DNA from: Spirometra erinaceieuropaei
Taxonomy: Eukaryota; Platyhelminthes; Cestoda; Diphyllobothriidea; Diphyllobothriidae
DNA length: 64,000 nucleotides
Direction: 5' to 3'
Assembly (NCBI GenBank): GCA_902702965.1
Contig: CACRXP010000157.1
Coordinates: forward strand, 510,331-574,330
The notes below the pieces were generated by a model that saw nothing but the letters and a program-made list of their open reading frames with translations, was not told the DNA's origin and searched no databases. A program made the translations under genes and the position numbers. Within the stretch, counting starts at the first letter, position 1. Each line of letters begins with the position of its first letter. Below are positions 36,974 to 47,990 of this stretch, piece by piece.

Positions 36974-39900
36974 GTGAGTTGGACTCCCATACATTTTTTT
37001 TCTACTTGTCTGCGAATACTTTAGTTATTTTTTCCGATCTCCACTATTCCTAATGAAGTTCCAAACCTGAGGCAGGCCCAGTTACAGTTAACTCGGTGCT
37101 ACATTATAAGCAGGAATGGCGTTAGAAGGGGAAGGGCGAGCTCCAGATAGCAGGACAGATAAATGGAATGCTGGACCAAGAGGTTTATTCGTCCGACGTT
37201 TTCGATCTTCACTCGAAACTGTCGACAGAGACAGTCGCGGATAAGGCTGGTGAACGCGCAAGGGAGCAGTATTTATGGGACGCAGTGGCCACTCAACCAT
37301 ATTGCAGTTCCCTCATTGGCCAGGCGGATTTGCTGCAATGACCGCTTACTCGTTCACATTCTTGTCCTCGATTGGCGCAACGTCGACGCTGAGGTTGACC
37401 AGTGTCATGATAATTACTCGCCCATCCGATTCGCTGATGCTGTCGCTGGGCGTAGTGTTCGTCCTTGCGCTACCAGTTATTCCGCTCGGATGAAGTCTTA
37501 GCACAGAATAGGGACATGGGAGGTCATTGCACCTGTTAGTAGTCTATGGAGCCCGAAATTATCACCAAGATACAAGAAATGAATGCTAACAAAGCCGGTC
37601 TGGCCACCCTTGTTTACCTTTTATGCAACTGGTACTAGCCAACCAGGTAAGCTATTCAACAGACCCTACCGGGACATATTGTGATGCAGAAGCCTCATAC
37701 AGGGGTTATAAAAAACAAACTGTTGCTTTGAATTAAATTAATTCATCCAGTGGTAGGTGCTAAGCAAACGTAAGAAGCCACAGAGAGAGCTAGGTTAATT
37801 AACATCTGCGCCTAGAATTAGGACCTAGTGCAAGCACGCTTGTACAGCAACAAGCACAGACATGAAGCGCTTAAGTAGTAGCCCTGGCCTAAACCAAAAA
37901 AGCTCATGAAATCTAATTTTTAGCCGTCTGCCAATCAGTGAACAGTCTTCATGAACCTTACGGGTGGTTTGATTTCCCCGCCATAAATGTGACAGTGACC
38001 TACAGTTGTAACATGCAGCATCGAAACTTGACCAGACCACGTCTACGCAAGTTTCGAAATGAACTTCGACCATCCAACATATGGATGCGTTTGATTTCGC
38101 TGGTGTTACTGTTGGACAGTGAGTGGTTATGCGGTTTTATCGACCAGGCGTTAACTCTATCTGAACTTGACGGATATCCCTAAGCGCAAAACAGCAACGT
38201 ATGCGTGAGCCAGGAAAGCCGAGAATTTCACTACGCAACTGTGTCCGGTGGACGTCGAGAGCGGCAGCTGTCAAGGTTGCAAAATGTGGAGTGTGTGGAT
38301 CCTGTGAATTCGTCAACAGTAGCAACCTGGTCAGCAAACCAAACGTAAGAGATAAGTTTTCGTAAATGCCACTGCAGAGGACAATTGGTCGTTTTGCAGA
38401 CGATGTGTCGAGCAGGATCAGAAACGTCTGCCGCATTTGTCGGGCTTTGCCAGCCATACGACGATTCCGAGCAGAGTATACCCAAAGTTTGAACCCAGCT
38501 TTCAGAAATTGGCATTCTGTTATTAATTACCCTCGTAAATAACGGTTCATAGTCAACACTTGTTTTTGCATCGACTGCAAGGGCTGTGCTCCCAGGTAAA
38601 CTGGCGAGCTGATATTACGACCATCAAGCGGGATGCATCAACAATAAACATCATCCACCTGTGACTGAATATCCACCTACCAACTGGGTGTGATTTCTTG
38701 GCTCACTGTTGAAGCGTTGACTCAGTAGTCAGCGTAACCTGGTTTTAAGCTGTGGTTATGCGCAACTGACGGCAGATTAGCCCGGAGAAGGTCATTCTAG
38801 TTTGCATTGCCTCTGTCGGCAATTCTTGTGACTGTCTGACAACTGGCGCATTACCGCTGGTAGGTACTCGAGAAAACACGACGAATGTGATATTTTGTAC
38901 CTCTAGAACTCTCTGGTTTTGGGTTTTCTCGCATTGGTGTGGCATACGACTAAGATGCAGGTGGTCATGGGAAAAATTCTATGAGGTGTGGGAGGGGGTA
39001 GAGAGAGTTGGGTTACAAGGTCTTTACTTGCAGTTAGTAGTTGGGTTAGGGTTGGGGCCAGGGTTAAAGCGAAAACAGGGCCATAGGTGCCCCCCTCCCC
39101 TGGAATTTAGCGCAAGGCCATCGGTAGCAGGGGGAGGCACCTATTCCCAGATCCAACCCCTGCTTTCAAAGAGTCTTGTGTCATGGGACTGTATTAGCCA
39201 GCGTCACTAAAATTAAAGATTAGAAGGTTATTAAGAACTGAAGGAAGTAGGCCAAACACGTCCTTGATGTGGGCAGGGAGTCCTCTTTATTGTTGCTATA
39301 TTGTTTGAAACAGAAGTGAAATCCTTACGAAAAGTCAGGGCCAAAATAAGGCTGAGGGCTGATTGGTAAAAAAAAAAGTGAATGTACACTCCCGATGCAC
39401 CTTTGAGAATTTAGAATTTTTGCCTTAAGTCGCAATTTATAACGAGAAAGAGGTGGTCGGGGATTTTCCAAATCAAAAGCGCCTGAACCTGAGGCGAGGC
39501 CGACCCGACAATCTGCCCTCCTTGGCATTCCTGTCTACCCTTAGCCAAGTGTCTGGAAATATTCAGATCAGTCGGTCTGCGCACACATTCATCAGCCATC
39601 TTAATCATCGATCGCATAAAAACCAGTCAGACTAATCAGTGTTGGTGTTTGGCTTGGCGTCTCTCGAACACCCCCACGTTTGTTCTATTAGAACAGCTAA
39701 ACTACTGATCGCAGGAGTGCCTTGAACCATCGCTAAGGCATTCTTGGAAGGCGACTGTCGACAAACTGAACATTCATATACTTTGCAGGTGTTGAGGCGA
39801 CGCATTTGCAGCTTTTCTGACCTGACCTCCCAGTGTCATGAAGACTGCCTGTCCAGCACGTGGGCATACTGTGTAAGCAGGTGCTCAGTGTCCAAAAAAC

Positions 39901-41733
39901 ACGCATACCCATTCGGTATACACGGAAGAAAGCACCTCTTGACTAACCAGCCCCCCCCCCACCCACCCTTACCCGCAATAACCTAACTCAGTACACTTTT
40001 ATGTCTACCTCCATCACCCACTTCTCTGTTTTCACTGCACGGTAAAGAAATCCACCAGTTTTACTCCCTTGCAATCCAAAACCCAGGTCCTCTTTTATCT
40101 GCCTGAGAAAAAGTAAATGTGACTGCCAGAACAAGGACTTTACTCGCCTGTCTTTTCGGATTCACGCTCCGAGCCCAGCCTCAGAGACAGTATAAGGTAC
40201 GGGTAATTCATTGCACAGGAGGTTGCAGAATTTATATGATGCAGTCGATAGGCTATTGCATAGGCATGACAATTACCGGCCCATCGAGAATTGTTGCCCG
40301 CTGGTGCGCTAATGGCTTGATGGCGAGCATGTAAGGTTTTAGTTTCTGAAATTTCATTATCCGCGGGATGATGGCCCGGCCACCTGACGGCCTGGCCTCC
40401 ACCCTCGAGACTACAGGAATCAGAAGGATTAGGCTGACGTAGGTACCGAAATTCAGAATGTGAGAGCTGGCACTGAATACTGGGTTGTATTTGTCATGTA
40501 TCATCCTGATTCACAATAAGCGTCGTTGTGTGCAATTTCTGAAGTTAGGGAAGAAGAAGAAACACAGAGGGGAAAAAATACATTTTTAAAGTTACACTAG
40601 TGTCAGGTAAATTCGAGCACTACGTTTGAAATGGGCGCCTTTAGCAGGCAAGTTAGGTCTCCTTGTCTTTCTGGGAGTCGCTCTTTCTCTCTCCAGCCGC
40701 CCTTACCCGCAATAACCTAACTCAGTACACTTTTCTGCTTATCCTCCTCCCCCACTTCTCTGTTTTCACTGCATGGTAAAGAAATCCACCAGTTTTACTT
40801 CCTTGCAATCCAAAACCCAGGTCCTCTTTTATCTGCCTGAGAAAAAGTAGATGTGACTGCCAGAACAAGGACTTTACTCGCCTGTCTTTTCGGATTCCCT
40901 CTCCGAGCCCAGCCTCAGAGACAGTATCAGATAGGGGTAATTCATTGCACAGGAGGTGGCTAAATTTTTAAGATGCAGTCGCTAAGCCGTTGCATAGCCA
41001 TGACAATTACCGGCCAATTGAGGATAGTTGCTCTCTGGTGCTCTAACTGCTTGATGGACGGCATGAGAGTTGCTAATTACTGAAATTTCATCACCCGCCT
41101 TGGACGTTGACATGACAATGGCCCGGCCACCTCGCTCACTAGCCTGACTGCCTACCACCCTTGAGACTACTGCAATCAGAAGAACTAGGCTAACATAGGT
41201 ACCGTATTCAGAATAAGAGAACCGGCACTGAATACTCGATTGTATTTGCCATGCATCATCCTGATTCAAAATGAGTCGTTGATTGTGATTTCTTAAAATA
41301 GAGAAGAAGTAGAAGTAAAAAGAGAGCAGATACATTTTTTGAAGTTACACTGGTGTCATATCAATTCGCGTACTGCGTTTGAAATGGAAGCCTTTGGCAG
41401 GCACGTTAGGTCTCCTTGTCTTTCAGGAATTCGCCCTTTCTCACAAAACGCAAAATACCAAGTCTGCCCCACCCTCTTCATCGGTCTCTTTTGAGATCGC
41501 GGTTTTTGCTGTTCCAGGCGGTTTTCGGTTTGCTGTCACTGTTAAACTGCGCGTTCCCGGCTTCAGCCGATCAGGGGATCGGCGTTGCAAGTTGAACTGA
41601 GGGATCAATTCAAACACTGATTTTTTTTTACTTACTTGCATGTCAATACCCGCAAATCCATAACCAGTTCGGGTACCAGTTGCATGATTTTCCCGTCTTG
41701 TCCAAGTATGCGCTATTTTCCTTTCCATTTCAG
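36974..41733 (+). other. Intron J-K, copy 1 (4.8 kb)
   Basis: It contains the small telomere-like GGGTTAGGGTTGGGGCCAGG at about 39043, a SINE 3' relic near 38790-38835 and the local tandem duplication at 39966-41440. Short open frames seen here are not preserved between copies. Confidence 0.55.
39966..41440 (+). repeat. Local tandem duplication, period about 734 bp
   Basis: CCCTTACCCGCAATAACCTA occurs at 39966 and again at 40700. Both units continue through CCACTTCTCTGTTTTCACTG, a block with ACAATTACCGGCC, and end with GTTAGGTCTCCTTGTCTTTC. Duplication copy 2 has only one unit (about 50945-51680). The units differ clearly from each other. Part of the unit also appears at 43915-44060. Confidence 0.75.
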
Positions 41734-41810
41734 GCTGTTGGCAGTTCACCATTCATCAACGGTGGTGTACGCGCACAGCCCCACACTGGCGACTTGGATC
41801 TGACCGATCG
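41734..41810 (+). CDS. Exon K: cytoplasmic linker, with stop at the donor (copy 1)
   Basis: It encodes AVGSSPFINGGVRAQPHT, then GDLDLTD and two bases of an Arg codon. The acceptor is CTTTCCATTTCAG. The exon can splice at GTAAGT (41811), leaving two bases that pair exactly with the single base opening the WD40 exon at 55118. If it is not spliced there, translation reads CGG then TAA (41812-41814) and stops. An AATAAA at 42391 could end such a transcript. The exon is identical base for base in copy 2. Which ending is used cannot be told from sequence. Confidence 0.72.
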
Positions 41811-43787
41811 GTAAGTGGATCGTTTGCGTCCACCTCGTGATGATGCATTTCCCAGCGTCTTGATGTTTTCCCATTCCAATCCGGCCATTTGGATGTGGCT
41901 GTAATGTCCCACCCTGGGGGGTCGGGCGGGGGCGGAGCATGGGTCTCTGCGCGGCCATTTGTGGTTATAGGTGGCAGCTGATTGGGAGCCAGGTCTCACC
42001 GACCTTGCGAGCCAACCCGCCTACGCTCCGTTGATGCGTGCCTCCGATCTTGGTAGCCTGCGAGGTCGGCGGCAGATAAAGGGCACTGCTGTAGCAGCTA
42101 CCTAATCTAACTTCTCCCCTCTGCACCTGCTTTTGATTTCTTTTGCAAACTTCATCTGATTGGGGTCACACACGCACACACACGCGAGGACACGGTCTGG
42201 TGAAAGGTCATTGCATCCATGGCCTGCGCGGAATTACTCACTCTGCAGGTAAGGTCACGACTGCCTGGTGCACGGAAGGTCTACCATCAGACCAGATTTT
42301 TGGACGCTTAATTTGCTCCCTTTTAGGAAAGCAGTCCGCAACGTCTAACGATAGGGCCTGCTGTACACACAGAGTTCGAAAGCTAAGACTAATAAAGCTA
42401 CCTCTCCAGTGATCGTGCCTTCGTCTTCTTTTCAACAAGAACCTGGGATGCACATACCCTCTTCCACACAGGGTCATCTTCTGAATGCACTGTCGTGGGC
42501 GTTGGCACTTAGCTGAAGCCTGTTTCCACTTACTGGGTTTTTTTTGCTATTTGCCCATTAAATCAAGACTACCTACATAGACGGTGGGGCGAAATCTGAA
42601 AAAAGGGTTATGGGAATATGACCCTGACATTTTTGTTTCTACTCCCAAGCAACAAGTTCATCACAGCAGCGGATACTTTTATGCGACGTCAGCTTAAAGG
42701 CTGGGCTGTTGATATGGGGGATGGGAGTATGGCTGGGTTATCTGGTTGTTCCAAATGGAGACGCATTCTAAGAGATCATTTTGGTTTTTGCCATGCAATT
42801 TATTTGTCAACTCCACGCGTGTCCGTTTACTAAATAAGAAACGAGGTTAAATGAAATGGGTGCTAACAAGAGTGAATTGCAACCCCGATTATTCGCAATA
42901 CTCTGATGGCAGATATGCGTTTCGATCCTGTATGCCACCGTGTTCTGTTGCTCTTTCACAAAGCATGTTCGTCAGGCCATCATCTAGCTCTAATATTGTT
43001 CTGTTAAGCATTCGCTTCTGCACAAAAAGACAAAAATCGTAGTCTGAGAAGTGACGTTTCAACTACTCGACGGACGTCCATACTCAGACGTGCTCATTGT
43101 TTCCAGCCCCGACTGCCTAAAGAAAGAATTCACTTACTCGTCATATAGATCTCTCACTTGCGCACTAAGCTCGACAAATGACTTACATCTGACCCACATC
43201 CTTGCATGATTGGATATCAATGATTGTAAAACTGCATACTTGCAACTATCGTCTGTCTCTTGGACTCCTGTACGAAAAACGCGACCAGCCTTTTTCCTGT
43301 TGGCATAATCGAGATTAAGCTTCGTCTGTAGTAGAGGCTTTCGCCTTCCTTCCTTTCTACCGAAAATGTGAACGCATCTTTGCGGCGAATCGCCTGTGTG
43401 AAGGTTATATTCGGTTTCAAATCAGCTGCTTCTGATCCAAATCTCTCACTGCCGTTCACGGTACATACAGTTCATCGAACTGACTGATATCCCGCATAGC
43501 GATATGTAGTCAGGTGGGATTTCAGCTGCACGCTGACCTACGTAGCGTAGTGAAACTGTATTGCTTATAGTTTGTTTCACCGCACAGATTAAGCAGCTAG
43601 CTCTCTGTTGCCACGCGGCCTTGCCTGTTATTCTGTGACTGCACGTTTAAAATTTCGATCCGCAAATCAGACATTGCTGACTGTCACAACAGAGATAGAG
43701 AAAGAAAGAAAACCGACAAATGCTACCTTTGTGTATGTTATTTTATGCCGCATACGGCTGCGACGAATTAAACCGGAGTCATAATGT
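41811..43787 (+). other. Downstream of exon K, copy 1: intron or alternative 3' UTR
   Basis: It holds an in-frame TAA at 41812 and an AATAAA at 42391-42396, both also in copy 2. Open frames at 42618-43042 match a longer 164-codon frame in copy 2 (52792-53286) but are interrupted here, so the region is probably noncoding. Confidence 0.5.
42391..42396 (+). terminator. Candidate polyadenylation signal for short isoform (copy 1)
   Basis: AATAAA lies 577 bp after the TAA at the exon K donor. The partner in copy 2 is at 52631-52636. It is functional only if exon K is used as the last exon. Confidence 0.3.
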
Positions 43788-43902
43788 NNNNNNNNNNNNN
43801 NNNNNNNNNNNNNNNNNNNNNNNNNNNNNNNNNNNNNNNNNNNNNNNNNNNNNNNNNNNNNNNNNNNNNNNNNNNNNNNNNNNNNNNNNNNNNNNNNNNN
43901 NN
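43788..43902. other. Assembly gap (115 N)
   Basis: A run of N directly after the end of duplication copy 1 and 168 bp before the start of copy 2. No sequence can be read; its true length is unknown. Confidence 1.
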
Positions 43903-44124
43903 CGCATACCTACAGCAATTAACCGTGCTCCCTTCATCAAGGATTGTTGCCCGCTGGTGCGCTAATTGCTTGATGGCCGGCATGCAAGTTGTTAATTGCT
44001 GACATCTCATAACCCGTGTTGGATGCTGGCGTGATGATTGCTCGGCCATCTGGCCATCTCGGGCATCTCACGATGTTTGCCTATCGTGAGTCACACGCAT
44101 GTGTGGTCGCAGTTTCATATGATA

Positions 44125-44560
44125 GTTCGACCGTCGCATCCGACGATGTCCGCTGTGTGTTCCACCGCAAGGTGAAGCAGGCACGGTGACTTGCGGGTGA
44201 AATGGTTTATGGTGAGAGTAGACTTGCGTAGCGCCTACTGCATTTTCTTTTCCCCACTCTGAACCCGGCGTCAAGGCCTAGTCAAGAGGACAGGACTCGG
44301 GGAAGGACGCAGGTGGATGGTGTGGCCGAACCCGCGCCTTAGCGGGTTTAAAACAAACACTTAATCGGGATTTTGATCAGCAATAACAACAGAAAGGACG
44401 TGGATGACTAGGCAGCCACGCTCACGACCTGCGTACTCAGCGAGTGCGCAAGCGCATCTTCTGCCAGACAACCAGGCACCGGCGAACTTCCAACGCACAC
44501 TAGGCTGCAAGGGCCATAGTGTGCTGACCATGATACAGCATACGTTCACAAACCTCGGGG
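44125..44560 (+). repeat. Repeat family C, unit 4 (inside duplication copy 2)
   Basis: It is the duplicate of unit 3, with GTTCGACCGTCGCATCCGAC and AGGCACGGTGACTTGCGGGT. It lies at the left edge of copy 2. Confidence 0.65.
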
Positions 44561-45159
44561 CAGTCCCATACGACTGCACTAACTCCACCCCCACTTTAGG
44601 GCCTGCGTCTGGAGAAGAATTTGAAATATTCTCAACTGGACCAATATCTTTGGCGAAGAATAAATCGCCTACCGGTCGAATGATTCCACAGTTGAAGTTA
44701 AGTACTGTTTCTGAAGCTCCATTTGTTGTAGGGGGCAGCATTAAGATGCAAGACAAAACAAAAGGCTAAAGGAATTTTCGATTTTTTTCGGCGTGCAGTA
44801 ACCACTTTTGTGTAGCCTGCAATCTTCGTATACTGCCATTCTGCTCTTGCGGTCCCGTGTCGTGGCACAACTGTCTGGCCGATCGGTAAATACCTTAAAC
44901 TGTCAAAACAATTTTAAGAGGCATGCATACTGTCTCGCTCCTAAATCCTGATCTGGATGGCTAACAGCAGTTGGTGGTGTGTCAGGAACAGAAGTATTTG
45001 CTCCACAGGTTGCCAAATATTTCCTCTCCCAGATGTCTCCTTTCCGTTCGGGCAGCGCACACAGGCACCATGGGATGTTTGCGCTGCTTGTACCAGAAAT
45101 GGTTGCATCGACCGGTGTTGGATCTGCGGGCGTTGGCAGATCGGAGCGCACAAACGCCT

Positions 45160-45202
45160 ACACACGCACGCACACACGCGCACACACACACACACACACA
45201 CA
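45160..45202. repeat. CA microsatellite (copy 2)
   Basis: An expanded ACAC run compared with 34141-34172 in copy 1. Confidence 0.8.
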
Positions 45203-46994
45203 TCCCAGTTCACCAAAAGTGCTTAGCTATAAATAATGTGGGTCCGGACGGCTCTGGCATCGTGTGGGCGTCAAATGGATGCTCCTACCTGCCTTGTTGC
45301 CGGTATATCTCTCCTGGCTGTAGGCATTCTTTTACGTGCATGTGTGTGTGTTGTGGATCTTCATGTTTTCCACGATCGAAATAGTGTCGTGTATGCCTAT
45401 TTATAAATGGGCAGCCCACTCACGGAGTGCGCGAACCCCAGGTGAAAAAGTGCTGAACAGTGGGTAATAACCGGCCTTCACAGTGGATGCTGCAGCTAGC
45501 TAGTGAACTGGCCAGCTAAAAGCTCTTCGCCTTCCCCATCGCGCAGCTAGATGCCGGTGTACATAGCTTCGCTCTTGCCTAGCCTATTATTTTGGGACTA
45601 GGCTCAGTCGATCGGTATAAGTTCCTGCTGCTATGGCGTACCTTTAATTTCTCCACCGCTTTGCCAACCCCATGAATATCATTTGCCGTCGTTGGATAAG
45701 GTGGCAGCCGAAGCACCACGAGACAGAAACAGCTTACTTCATGTTCAAATACTCTGAGACATAGAGAGAGGGGGAGGCGGGAGTGGTGGTGGAGACGGCG
45801 GTGGCGGCGGGAAGGGTAGAATTTCAAACACCTTCACTCTGTTTTCTCGCATGCGCATACAAATACGCGAGACGGGCGAGTCCCTGTCAACTTTGGAAAA
45901 AGACACTCCTTTGACCGAAACAATGGGCTCGAACCACCAAGCCGTCGTGGAATGTGTGTGTGTGTGTGTGCTGCGCCTTGTTCCGACTCCACCCCCACTC
46001 TGCAAGTCCGCTGACCGGAGTTATGCGGGCCGGTAGCTGTGTGTGTGTGTTCATGTGATTCTTCAAACGACAGCATCGTTTATGAGGGAGTAGTCTTAGA
46101 GGCGGGAGCGGCAGCAGAGACGGCCAGCTTGATCGTCCGACGTGCAGGAAAACATGCCGGCGCAGTAACCACCGTGCGGTTTGAAAAGAGACAGCCTTTT
46201 TTTCCGCATACGGTAGTCGGAGAGCAGAAACCTTCTTCCAGTTGGTGCGCGACAACTGAGGGTGCTCCAGCAGTCCCGAATGCGTAGATTCCAGCCCTAG
46301 GCGGGGAAGAAAAAGATAGGAGGAAAAGGAAGAGGAAGGTCTACCCCGACCTTTCTATTTTCCGGAATGCGTTCTCGTTTGCCTCTTTAAAGGGCCGGCG
46401 TTTGAGACTACACCTCCTCACTCGAAAGGTATTTTCTCTTGCAGGATTTAATCAACATGTAGATGGTTGAACGCGCCAGTCCATAGCGTTCATTTTACCC
46501 TCAACCACTACTGTCAGTCATCTAGAGGTCACGTACCTTGCCCATACAAGTCTGTCGTTCACAGCGACAATGCCTGATGGCGCTGCCACAAACACGTTAA
46601 CGCACATTTCGGTTGACCTTAACTTGGGATGCGATTGGCTGGCTAATATGACCTGTACGCTTGCATTCATTAGCCAGCCATGCTGTGGTCAACACAGCGC
46701 CAGAAAAATTCACTATTGCTCTGTCCCTCCCACAAACACACGCCCTGCTGGCCGAATGTCGCTGACAGCGTTTAGAGGGCACCTTGTTCCAAACCACTCC
46801 TGCATCTGGAATGTTTTAAATTTCGGCCTCTCCGTGACCACAAGCGGCCAAGGTTAGTCTCCTCCCCCCCGTACTGGCGTCAGCGTGAACATGCGCCCGA
46901 GAACTGTACCCGTTTTTAAGTGCATGGCTGTGGTTTATCTTCACTCACCGGATCGGATTCCTCAGCTGTCTCCCTTGAAAACATCCTTTTTTAG

Positions 46995-47288
46995 CCGTTG
47001 GTTATGGCGGCGGTGCCTCCGGCATCTTCGCCGGCGCTGGACCCCTACTGGTGCAGGCCGGAGGACTGGGCTACCTTGGTGCGGTGAATCCCCTGATTGC
47101 GGGTCTGCTAATCTTCCTCCTGCCCCTCCTCTCAGCCCTCATCTGGGCTTGCTGGCGCTGCAAACCCGGCTGCTGTCCCTGCTGCATGGGCGCGGGTGCA
47201 CTGGGTGGAGTCGGTGGTGGCAAAGTCTCCTCCACCCTGAGTCGCATCAAGTCCGCAGTCACTGCGCCGCCAGAGAAGGAACCTATGC
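46995..47288 (+). CDS. Exon I': duplicate transmembrane exon (copy 2)
   Basis: A 294-bp exon with the same borders as 35977-36270: acceptor CTTTTTTAG, donor GTGAGT (47289), phase 1-1. By hand alignment eight bases differ from copy 1 and all eight are silent. The encoded stalk, transmembrane helix and CWRCKPGCCPCC tail are therefore identical. It can follow exon H or exon I in frame, but not exon K. It could be an alternative exon, or one of two haplotypes placed in tandem by the assembler. Confidence 0.84.
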
Positions 47289-47970
47289 GTGAGTTTAACA
47301 CCTCTCTCTTTTATTTGCATCTTTCCACGTAAATTGCGCCAGCCGTAAGGTCGAGCAAAATGACAGCGCAGCGATCGCGGAGCTTCTCATGACTAGACCG
47401 GTGATGAACATGAGGAAGTTGGATGGGCCTGGGGTTTTCGATGCAGGTTTTGCTACTGCTTCAGACGTAGAAGTTAACCAATGAATGTGTCACTTGTGTG
47501 GCGCGGCAGTCTTATGCACTGTCAACTACCGCGTCCGATTAGGTCCTCGTCCGGTTGAAATCAGAAGTATCAGTGGTACTCGCCCTACAATAAATCTTAT
47601 ATGATTTTGCGGTAAAACTGAAATCAGTGCCCTTCTGTAACCCCTGTGACTGCTGATCGTTGCTGCCATTTGCGCTCGGTTGCAAATGGACTTCATAGTA
47701 CTACCGCGTCGGGGACCATAAATATGCACAGCATGTCTGTCACGCATTCTTCTACAGGCGTGGAGCCGCTTTTGCCTTCGTCTAACAGCATTGATGACTC
47801 CTGTCAAGTTTGAACCTGTTATTTGCTTTTTTTCGCTCAATAGTCTCATTTCAAACAGACCCGCCCAAAACCAGAGCTGTACTAGCGCTTGTCTTGCTCG
47901 CAACTGTTTTCCTCATAAACCCCTTAAGCCTCCTCACTTGCTAATTATGTCCATATTTGTCCTTTTTTAG
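47289..47970 (+). other. Intron I'-J', copy 2 (682 bp)
   Basis: It aligns with 36271-36953, with visibly more differences than the flanking exons. Nothing else is recognised. Confidence 0.65.
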
Positions 47971-47990
47971 TGGCATCCAAGAACGCATAC
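47971..47990 (+). CDS. Exon J': 20-nt microexon (copy 2)
   Basis: Identical in sequence and splice sites to 36954-36973 (acceptor TCCTTTTTTAG, donor GTGAGT), encoding LASKNAY with the base from exon I'. It is listed as coding because frame and splice sites are conserved. Confidence 0.72.

Larger units (their letters stand above)
33018..43787 (+). repeat. Segmental duplication, copy 1 (10.8 kb)
   Basis: It aligns collinearly with 44071-54060, at roughly 95-97 percent identity in the stretches I compared by eye, with scattered small indels. It carries exons I, J and K of the receptor gene. It is longer than copy 2 mainly because a segment of about 734 bp is tandemly doubled at 39966-41440. It ends at the assembly gap, so its true right edge is unknown. 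Confidence 0.9.
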
